The notes beneath the pieces were generated by a model, which made no database searches, had not been told where the DNA came from, and worked only from the letters and a program-made list of their open reading frames with translations. DNA of 52,248 nt from Gammaproteobacteria bacterium (lineage in GTDB: Bacteria; Pseudomonadota; Gammaproteobacteria; Enterobacterales; Alteromonadaceae). Below, piece after piece: positions 23,254 through 29,163 of the stretch (within the stretch, counting starts at the first letter, position 1; the number at the start of each line of letters is the position of its first letter). Made by a program: the position numbers and the translations under genes. The stretch covers positions 1-52,248 of the forward strand of contig JAHJZX010000063.1 of assembly GCA_018826295.1 (NCBI GenBank), given 5' to 3'.

Positions 23254-24055
23254 TTAAGAATACAAGGCCCATCCCGGCACTCTAGTCGCAGCAACATAAG
23301 TCCCACCAGGATGTGAAGCAAACATTTTAAGGCATGTATAGTTGATGTTTTTCACATTGTCATGAGTGCACCACAAGATCTGGCCACAGTCATCAGAGGC
23401 ATTATTAGGTGCCTCTCCAGCATTGCCAATCCAATTGTTAAGGCCTTTAGCTTTACTTAGAATAAGAGGGAGCAAAGGACTTTCAGACCTAGAAAATAAC
23501 CCCAAATTTGCGACATGATAAGCATGAGCAATTTTTGCGATAATACGAAGATATGCATTTAAATCTATTTTATCTTCGAATCTAATACCCGTCTTTCCAT
23601 GCGTTGACGCAACCTGTACAGGATTTTTACCAACATGGATAGTGTCAATGCCTTTGAATTCAACAGTCGAGTTAAAAGTAGCTCCTGTCAGAATTGCCGG
23701 GGGTTCAACAATTGGTAAGTGGATTGTCGCTACGCCCTCTGATACCGGTAAATCTATCTCCGTTACATTATCATATTCGTCAAGTAACATCGTTTTCAGA
23801 TGTGTTGGTCGGTCTTTTTCCGCCGGGTAGGCATATTAGCAACTATGCGCCCTTTGAGCATGAAGCCTTTAAGTACCTTCCTCTCGTCTAACGATGTTAT
23901 AGCCGCACAGCTTTTAAAACTCGACTTAGGCAAGATAAAATTACCGCCCAAAGCAAAAGGAAGTATATGTTCATCAGTTAATTGTTCTTTGCTACCGCAA
24001 TAAATACACTCACATCGTCGGAACGATAGACGTTGTCAGATTTCAGAATTGGCAT
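23254..24055 (-). pseudogene. HNH endonuclease-like gene broken by two frameshifts
   Basis: Three consecutive minus-strand frames make one family-like protein. The first, from ATG 24055, gives MPILKSDNVYRSDD. The second (24014-23796) gives CECIYCGSKEQLTDEHILPF then ALGGN and, later, PTRRKKTDQ. The third, to 23254, gives THLKTMLLDEYDN, then IVEPPAILTG and a 140-residue tail. The CxxC...DEHxxPxxLGG order is that of HNH (HNH_5-like) endonucleases, where a zinc-stabilised beta-beta-alpha-metal fold cuts nucleic acid. Each join needs one lost base (near 24013 and near 23805). Either this is a decayed gene or the read has two indels. The last frame, if expressed alone from ATG 23790, would be 178 residues without the HNH core. 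Confidence 0.75.
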
Positions 24056-24079
24056 TGTTCAGTAGCCTTATTAAAAAAA

Positions 24080-24376
24080 TCAAAATCTGGAATCATTCTC
24101 ACAAGGTACCCCATCCCGATCACCATCCATTTTAGTATCAGGGCAGTTGCGGATAAAAAACTCCGCTTCAGCGCGTGAGGTCATTTGGCTGCAATGTTGC
24201 CGACCGTCGCAGCGGAACTGTGAAGCATTGGCCACAGCACGGGCTTTATTAATTGGCACGGTGTAATCGGGTAATACTTGCGGCACACTTTCAAGGATAG
24301 GCTTAGCCGTGCTTTGTTTTTGGTAGTAATTCCAGGCACCGAAGGCAACCAGCGCGATAAGTAACAGCTTTTTCAA
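24080..24376 (-). CDS. membrane-anchored excalibur calcium-binding domain protein
   Basis: A 98-residue protein with an N-terminal hydrophobic anchor (KKLLLIALVAFGAWNYY) and a C-terminal excalibur domain. That domain contains FRCDGRQHCSQM and the calcium-loop-like DTKMDGDRDGVPCEN, with two cysteine pairs expected to be oxidised outside the cytoplasm. The start codon is TTG 24376, supported by GGGAAG 7 bases upstream; no ATG is available. Excalibur domains occur alone or fused to extracellular nucleases; the role here is unknown. Confidence 0.82.
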   Translation of the reverse strand: MKKLLLIALVAFGAWNYYQKQSTAKPILESVPQVLPDYTVPINKARAVANASQFRCDGRQHCSQMTSRAEAEFFIRNCPDTKMDGDRDGVPCENDSRF

Positions 24377-24546
24377 TGACGAGCTTCCCTGTTATCTAGT
24401 CCTTTACCACTCTATGGCGGCTATCAGATTCTAACTTAGTGGATAAAACAGGGAACGGCAATATTTTTCTATAGGCAGTAAATGCCGGCCGAAGATTGAC
24501 ACAAATTAAACAATTAATCATCATATAGTTAATTTTATAACTCAGG

Positions 24547-25029
24547 ATGAGAGCCATTGCTGGAAACACCACATTACGTAACTTCACTGCAACCGAACTT
24601 ATCTTCGATGAAGCGGAAACTAAAGTCATTCTGCGATTTATCTTTAAGTCAAAGCTAGCGCAGGTAGATGAGCTTACTATTGACGACAAAATAAGGTCTT
24701 TTGCGCAAGGCTTATTGCTCGAAGCTGTTGATGGTTCTTACGCATTGGGTTTTGTACAATCATTATTTGGCTCGCTAATGCATCCAGGAGATAGCGCTAA
24801 AAAGGTGCTGCTTAAATTTGGTAAAAAGGCAGCAAAACATTGGTTTAAGCATGCTAAGGCTGAAGATTTAGGTAATATTAAAATTTATGAAACCGTACGG
24901 AAAAATCTCGAATGGAGCTTTGGCCGAGTTCTGCTTTTATATGTGAATGGATTAGCGAAGCATAATAATGGTTCACATACAGCTATCGCCCTTGCTGCGC
25001 CCGGGCAAAGTAAAACTGTCTGGGGGTAA
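24547..25029 (+). CDS. uncharacterised protein, first gene of a two-gene operon
   Basis: No family recognised. The 160-residue sequence has a beta-rich N-terminal half (NFTATELIFDEAETKVILRF) and a basic helical middle (KKVLLKFGKKAAKHWFKHAK). It ends in a small-residue-rich tail (HTAIALAAPGQSKTVWG) and has no signal peptide or clear membrane helix. The ATG has only AGG directly before it, so the start is uncertain or the message is leaderless. The next gene starts 3 bases after the stop. The AT content of this operon is above that of the surrounding core genes. Confidence 0.7.
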   Translation: MRAIAGNTTLRNFTATELIFDEAETKVILRFIFKSKLAQVDELTIDDKIRSFAQGLLLEAVDGSYALGFVQSLFGSLMHPGDSAKKVLLKFGKKAAKHWFKHAKAEDLGNIKIYETVRKNLEWSFGRVLLLYVNGLAKHNNGSHTAIALAAPGQSKTVWG

Positions 25030-25032
25030 ACG

Positions 25033-25533
25033 ATGAAAAAGTTGCTACTTATAGTCGTTACATTGCTTGCAGTCGTGTTTGGTACCACTGTACTTTCTTT
25101 ATCACGTATGTCAGTGCAGGAGCTGATCATCTGTTCTACTGACAACGACTCTTCCACGCTACCTGCGCCACTTTGTTTCACGTACTTCAATAATATGACT
25201 GATGAGCAGCATGCTAAGCAGCTAGATCAGCACGCAGGCCTTGCTTATACGTTTGAAATTAAGCCTGAGCAACTTAAATACAAAGTGATAACTCGGTTAC
25301 TCGCGCTTAATGTTGATATAAATAAGCCATCGGCAATTGATGATCTACCGCCGTTACATGCCGCTATATTGCTCCACGACCCCAAACTGGTTCAGTATCT
25401 GTTGGAGCAAGGTGCTGACAAAAGTATCTATGACAATACTGAGAAAATGACTAGCTATCAACTTGTAGATCACTTACTTGAGCGTAAGGCTACCGCAGAG
25501 TTATTAGCCATAAAGCAATTGCTAGCCGGCTAA
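25033..25533 (+). CDS. membrane-anchored ankyrin-repeat-like protein
   Basis: A 166-residue protein with an N-terminal membrane anchor or uncleaved signal (KKLLLIVVTLLAVVFGTTVL, 2-21). A C-terminal region of about one and a half ankyrin repeats follows (LLALNVDINKPSAIDDLPPL, HAAILLHDPKLVQYLLEQGA, then DKSIYDNTEKMTSYQLVDHL). The ankyrin part would lie on the periplasmic face. GGGGG stands a few bases before ATG 25033 inside the upstream gene's end. Ankyrin proteins of this size are sometimes immunity or partner proteins of a neighbouring gene product, which is only a hypothesis here. Confidence 0.72.
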   Translation: MKKLLLIVVTLLAVVFGTTVLSLSRMSVQELIICSTDNDSSTLPAPLCFTYFNNMTDEQHAKQLDQHAGLAYTFEIKPEQLKYKVITRLLALNVDINKPSAIDDLPPLHAAILLHDPKLVQYLLEQGADKSIYDNTEKMTSYQLVDHLLERKATAELLAIKQLLAG

Positions 25534-25540
25534 CGCCGGC
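25525..25540. terminator. possible hairpin terminator at the ankyrin gene end
   Basis: GCCGGC-TAAC-GCCGGC forms a 6-bp GC stem across the stop codon of the ankyrin gene, in the gap to the convergent protease gene. No U tract follows, so rho-independent termination is doubtful. Confidence 0.3.
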
Positions 25541-25565
25541 ATCTATTTACTTAGACACATTACAA

Positions 25566-26429
25566 TTATTTCAATCTTATCGATGCACAAATGCCGGGTA
25601 GATTTTCTGCTGTCATGCCATCTTGCAGGAAACCGTCGGCTGAGCTGAGTTTGGCTCTATCACTGTCGTCAGCAGCCATTACCTGATCGATCCAATTGGC
25701 ATGGCTGGATACGCGGGTATACAGCTCTTTAACGCCGTACTCGCCAACATCTTTAAACCATGAATCTACTCTGGAGCTTACGCCTAACAGGTAATAACCA
25801 TCGTCTTTTTTAATATAGGCCGGGCCGCCGCTGTCGCCATTGCCCGATACGCCTTCCAGTTCCAGCGCTTTTTCACCTGGTTCAAACACAAATCTCAAAT
25901 CGGACGCTGTCACGGCGGTTACTTTATTCTGCGCCTTACGCAGAACGCCATTGTTGTCTTTGTAGCCGATAGTTTCACCGGTTAAGCCGGTACCAGTGCC
26001 ACCACTGCCGATAAACCACAGCACCTGCTCACGCTCATCCTGCTGACGGTATAGTTTGGCAGGCTCAACACTCTGCACCGGCTTTGCCAGCTTAATAAGC
26101 GCTAAATCATTCTGTTTGCCTAGTTGGTAAGATGGATAGCTATAACGCGCCTGTACCTCAACCAATTCATCCCCTACCGCAATAGGCTGGCCGGGATTCA
26201 GGCAAAACACGGTATGCGCTGCCGTTAACACCCAGTCAGGCGCAATCAAAGTGCCGTGTACGCCTATATTGTAAAACGTAACCAACGGCGGGAAATCTGC
26301 TTTAGATGCCAGATATTGCTCAGCTGGCTTATCGTGACGAATAACAATGGCTGACACCGGGGCGCTGATAATACCGCTACTTATCAACAAACCAAGGCTT
26401 AGCAACTTCAAATGGGTGCTGTTGCGCAT
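25566..26429 (-). CDS. secreted trypsin-like (S1) serine protease
   Basis: A 287-residue secreted chymotrypsin-fold protease. A signal peptide covers about residues 1-27 (LKLLSLGLLISSGIISAPVS), followed by a short, possibly removed segment. The catalytic triad is visible as histidine in VLTAAHTVF, aspartate in QNDLALIKL and serine in GNGDSGGPAY. ATG 26429 has AAGGA 8 bases upstream and gives a clean signal peptide; longer in-frame starts to 26486 do not. Its target is unknown. It is divergent from a small membrane-protein gene, with repeated TGTWACA motifs in the shared gap. Confidence 0.9.
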   Translation of the reverse strand: MRNSTHLKLLSLGLLISSGIISAPVSAIVIRHDKPAEQYLASKADFPPLVTFYNIGVHGTLIAPDWVLTAAHTVFCLNPGQPIAVGDELVEVQARYSYPSYQLGKQNDLALIKLAKPVQSVEPAKLYRQQDEREQVLWFIGSGGTGTGLTGETIGYKDNNGVLRKAQNKVTAVTASDLRFVFEPGEKALELEGVSGNGDSGGPAYIKKDDGYYLLGVSSRVDSWFKDVGEYGVKELYTRVSSHANWIDQVMAADDSDRAKLSSADGFLQDGMTAENLPGICASIRLK

Positions 26430-26477
26430 TTGTGTATCCTTACGGGGCTTAGCGAGATACCAGATTGGCAGAAAAGC

Positions 26478-26559
26478 TTGTAACAATTAAGCCTTTAAAT
26501 GTAAGGGGTTATGTAACATTATTTGCAGCAGCAAATAGTTCACATCAATTGTTACAATT
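26478..26559. promoter_or_regulatory. three TGTWACA palindromic motifs in a divergent gap
   Basis: TTGTAACAA (26478-26486 region), ATGTAACAT (26511-26519) and AATTGTTACAATT (26547-26559) all have the core TGTWACA and are spaced 33-38 bp apart. They lie between the protease gene and the divergent membrane-protein gene. This looks like a cluster of sites for one dimeric regulator; which one is unknown. Confidence 0.45.
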
Positions 26560-26638
26560 CACCGTTTAATCTTTGTTGAAAATAGCCATTGCAGCTCATA
26601 ACTTATCAGCTGGTGTCATGCGATAAGGAAGTAAGTTG

Positions 26639-27064
26639 ATGTTTTGGGCGTTGATTAAAGACTCTTCCACTGCCAAGGTGTTATTGCTGCTAACTGTAGT
26701 CGCGTTACTGTGGTGGTTTAATTGGTATGCCGCGGCCGGTTTGCTGGCACTGCTGTTTGCCGACATCGCCATCATGTTTGGTATTAAGCCCCGTCACCAT
26801 GGCGATTTTGTTTACAGCAAAGATATTCAACAGCTGTTTTCCACTGACGCTGGTCAGTTGCGGGTAGGCATGGATAGTGCTGACATTGGCAATATTAAAC
26901 AGATTAACCTGTTCCAAAAAGACCAGTTTGCTTACGTCGATTTTAGGCTGAACGCTGAGATGCAGGTAAGGTATAAATTCCCACTACAGCAGTACCAGCC
27001 GTTTTTACAGTGGCTGCAACAACATTTACCGCAAAGCGAAATAAGTACTGGTTTTAAAAGTTAG
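26639..27064 (+). CDS. small membrane protein of unknown function
   Basis: No family recognised. A 141-residue protein with two closely spaced transmembrane segments (KVLLLLTVVALLWWF and YAAAGLLALLFADIAIMFG, about 13-50), then a cytosolic or periplasmic domain of about 85 residues that looks alpha/beta (INLFQKDQFAYVDFRLN). ATG 26639 has AAGGAAG 7-8 bases upstream; an adjacent in-frame TTG at 26636 is less likely. It is divergent from the protease gene and followed by a 12-bp-arm inverted repeat. Confidence 0.72.
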   Translation: MFWALIKDSSTAKVLLLLTVVALLWWFNWYAAAGLLALLFADIAIMFGIKPRHHGDFVYSKDIQQLFSTDAGQLRVGMDSADIGNIKQINLFQKDQFAYVDFRLNAEMQVRYKFPLQQYQPFLQWLQQHLPQSEISTGFKS

Positions 27065-27104
27065 CTTGTTATTGCTACGGTGCCGCGCATACCAAAATGA
27101 TGAT

Positions 27105-27138
27105 GACAACGTTACCGTCATTAGATGGTAACGTTGTC
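27105..27138. repeat. perfect 12-bp inverted repeat between convergent genes
   Basis: GACAACGTTACC (27105-27116) and GGTAACGTTGTC (27127-27138) are exact reverse complements around a 10-base loop. It sits between the membrane-protein gene (+) and the XRE gene (-). It could act as a bidirectional terminator, though no U tract is present, or as a protein-binding site, as each arm includes the small palindrome AACGTT. Confidence 0.6.
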
Positions 27139-27169
27139 TGCTCTGTTAATGCAAATACCTGATTAGCCA

Positions 27170-27379
27170 TTAATCTGCAACTTGCAATGTAAAAATCTGT
27201 TCTACCGGTACCTGAAAAAATAGCGCCAACTTTAATGCGATAACCACCGACGGGGTAAAGCGCCCCGTTTCTACCGTACTGATGGTTTTACGCGATACGC
27301 CTATCGCTTCTGCCAGCTCGGTTTGCGATAACTGCCGTGCAGCTCGTAGCACGGCAATGGTATTGGTTAACTCCTCCAT
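27170..27379 (-). CDS. small XRE-family transcriptional regulator
   Basis: A 69-residue protein that is little more than a Cro/C1 helix-turn-helix (LSQTELAEAIGVSRKTISTV, about residues 18-37) with a C-terminal helix (LKLALFFQVPVEQIF). This is the YozG/HTH_3 type often encoded beside a small membrane protein. Its ATG shares one base with the stop of the upstream membrane-protein gene, so the two are coupled. Three copies of an operator-like 12-mer upstream of the operon are the probable autoregulatory target. Confidence 0.88.
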   Translation of the reverse strand: MEELTNTIAVLRAARQLSQTELAEAIGVSRKTISTVETGRFTPSVVIALKLALFFQVPVEQIFTLQVAD

Positions 27380-27861
27380 CAGGCGCCAGCCTCATCGCGC
27401 AGGTGCAGCAACACCGTAATACTCCATACTGCGGCACTTAATGTCAGTAAAAATAAAGCGAAGTTACTCAGATTAATTGTTAGCTCAGCTGCCGGGCCTA
27501 AATTTTCCAGCATTGGCGCATCGCCTAAAATATAAGCCGGTACCAGCATCAGCATAGTGACCAAAAATGCATTGCTGTTTGCTTTGCGGTTAACCTCGCG
27601 GGCCAGCTCTTCACTATATACGCCAATAAGTTCACGCCAGCCACCGCTAGGACGGTTTTTAATACTCCAGCGTATGCAAGTTATGACAAAGCCAACGGCA
27701 AAGACGCCGGCTAGTATTGCTAGCCAACTTGTATGCTGCCACTGCAGTTCTTGCGAGATATTTCTTGCCAGGCTTGAGGCAAACATGCCGCTGGCAAACA
27801 GCGTGCTGTATGCACCGTATTTTAACGCCCTAATTTGTTGTTCCGGATCCCAATTTTTCAT
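27379..27861 (-). CDS. four-helix membrane protein paired with XRE regulator
   Basis: A 160-residue inner-membrane protein with four predicted helices: about 13-30, 44-64 (WLAILAGVFAVGFVITCIRW), 97-112 (AFLVTMLMLVPAYILG) and 132-152 (LSNFALFLLTLSAAVWSITV). It resembles the uncharacterised membrane proteins found beside small HTH regulators, but I cannot name a family. AGGTGG precedes ATG 27861. It is the first gene of the pair and lies directly under the operator cluster. Confidence 0.78.
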   Translation of the reverse strand: MKNWDPEQQIRALKYGAYSTLFASGMFASSLARNISQELQWQHTSWLAILAGVFAVGFVITCIRWSIKNRPSGGWRELIGVYSEELAREVNRKANSNAFLVTMLMLVPAYILGDAPMLENLGPAAELTINLSNFALFLLTLSAAVWSITVLLHLRDEAGA

Positions 27862-27878
27862 ATTCCACCTCTTTATTG

Positions 27879-27933
27879 ATACCTTAGGGTTTCAATATAT
27901 AACCCATAGGTATCACATTGCAACCCTAAGGTA
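27879..27933 (-). promoter_or_regulatory. operator cluster and promoter of the membrane protein/XRE operon
   Basis: ATACCTTAGGGTT (27879-27891), AACCCATAGGTAT (27901-27913) and AACCCTAAGGTA (27922-27933) are three copies of one motif in alternating orientation; the first and third are exact reverse complements over 12 bases. On the minus strand a -35 TTGCAA (27918-27923) and a -10 TATATT (27894-27899, spacer 18) are interleaved with them. Binding would cover both promoter elements, which fits repression by the small XRE protein. Confidence 0.65.
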
Positions 27934-27941
27934 GCATAAAG

Positions 27942-28037
27942 ATGTTGCAAAATGTGTCCAATCGCATTTTCAAAGCCTACGGCAGTCAGCGCAGTTTATT
28001 TGTTGCTGCCGCATTTGCTTTGGTTATGGCAGAATAG
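27942..28037 (+). CDS. possible 31-residue small protein
   Basis: A short frame, MLQNVSNRIFKAYGSQRSLF followed by VAAAFALVMAE, begins 9 bases after the third operator copy and ends 27 bases before the response-regulator gene. It would be amphipathic with a hydrophobic C-terminal half. Only a weak AAGG lies upstream, so it may not be translated. Confidence 0.2.
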   Translation: MLQNVSNRIFKAYGSQRSLFVAAAFALVMAE

Positions 28038-28064
28038 GCGTTTTACTTTCGTTGCGGAGCCACT

Positions 28065-28859
28065 ATGCAACTGTCCCCTGCTGATCTACATATTCTGCTG
28101 ATTGAGCCTTCTGAGGTACAGCGTAAAATTATTCGCAAAAAACTAGCAGAAGAAAACGTAACCCAGGTAGAAGAAGCTGATACTCTGGCCGGTGCCTTGG
28201 TTAAAATAGCGGATCATAAACCTGATGCCATTGCCTGCGCTTTGCATCTGGCTGATGGCACGGCTGAACAGCTGTTAAAACAGCTTAAGGCTGATGCCAG
28301 CACTGCAGAGATCCCGTTTTTACTGGTTTCCAGTGAAACCCGCAAAGCTCAGCTCGAAGCCTTTAAGCAATCTGGCGTAGTGGCCATTTTACCTAAACCG
28401 TTCGATGCTATGCAGTTAGGCAAAGCACTAAACGCTGCTGTCGATTTGCTTAGCCCGGCTGAGTTGGAGTTGACGTTGTTTGACGTGCATGATGTACGCG
28501 TGTTGGTGGTTGATGACAGCCGGCTGGCCCGTAACCATATCCGCCGGGTATTAACCAACTTAGGTATGCAGCATATCGTTGAAGCCGAAGACGGCCAGCA
28601 AGCTATTGGCCAATTACAGCAACAGATGTTTGATTTAGTGGTTACTGATTACAATATGCCGGAAGTAAACGGCCGCGAGCTGACCGAGTTTATCCGTGAA
28701 CACAGTACCTTGTCACATATACCGGTATTGATGGTCACCAGTGAAGCCAACGATACCCACCTGTCTAACATTGCCCAAAGTGGTGTTAACGCCATGTGCG
28801 ACAAACCATTTGAACCGGAAGCAGTTAAACAACTGCTGTACCGGTTACTAGAACACTAG
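28065..28859 (+). CDS. tandem-receiver response regulator, first receiver degenerate
   Basis: A 264-residue cytosolic protein of two CheY-like receivers and no output domain. The second (about 144-264) is canonical: acidic pair D150/D151, phospho-acceptor D195 (VVTDYNMP), T225 (LMVTSE) and K247 (DKPF). The first (about 8-128) keeps the switch serine (S89/S90) and lysine K111 (LPKPF). It lacks the acceptor aspartate, with alanine 59 at that place in AIACALHLADG, and has E14 in the acidic pocket. GGAG lies 8 bases before the ATG. No histidine kinase or chemotaxis gene is near, so it is an orphan regulator. Confidence 0.88.
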   Translation: MQLSPADLHILLIEPSEVQRKIIRKKLAEENVTQVEEADTLAGALVKIADHKPDAIACALHLADGTAEQLLKQLKADASTAEIPFLLVSSETRKAQLEAFKQSGVVAILPKPFDAMQLGKALNAAVDLLSPAELELTLFDVHDVRVLVVDDSRLARNHIRRVLTNLGMQHIVEAEDGQQAIGQLQQQMFDLVVTDYNMPEVNGRELTEFIREHSTLSHIPVLMVTSEANDTHLSNIAQSGVNAMCDKPFEPEAVKQLLYRLLEH

Positions 28860-28886
28860 AGCTCCAGCAGTTACACCGCCTTAAGT

Positions 28887-28927
28887 TGCAGTAGAGCCTA
28901 TAGAGTGCGCTACTGCAGCCGCTTTTT
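28887..28927 (+). terminator. probable terminator after the response regulator
   Basis: TGCAGTAG (28887-28894) pairs with CTACTGCA (28910-28917) around a 15-base loop. GCCGC and TTTTT (28923-28927) follow. The U tract is five bases off the stem, so termination efficiency is uncertain. Confidence 0.45.
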
Positions 28928-29163
28928 AGCCACGTTTTAAGCATTACTACACTATATTTGCACTGCCGCTTATCTGAAGTCGAAGATATCTGCGCTACAC
29001 CTTCTTCAAGTCACTACCTATTCGCACGCGCTAAACAGACTGACAATAAAGATTGTAAAACAGCCAGGCAAGCACGTTATTTTCCTAATTCAGATAAAAA
29101 TCCTCAAGACTCAAATGGCATTGCTATATAATGCGCTGCTTTTTTCAATATATGGAGATGTGG
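28928..29163 (+). promoter_or_regulatory. leader region of the lipoprotein gene with a TATAAT element
   Basis: This 236-base stretch between the response-regulator terminator and the lipoprotein start has no convincing gene. A perfect TATAAT at 29127-29132 lies 31 bases before the chosen start; the -35 position (about 29104-29109, TCAAGA) is poor. Nothing else recognisable was seen in it. Confidence 0.4.

Noticed and set aside
23642..24003. Plus-strand frames of 62-67 residues opposite the broken HNH gene
   Set aside because: They overlap one another in different frames and have no domain features; the minus-strand HNH reading explains the region.
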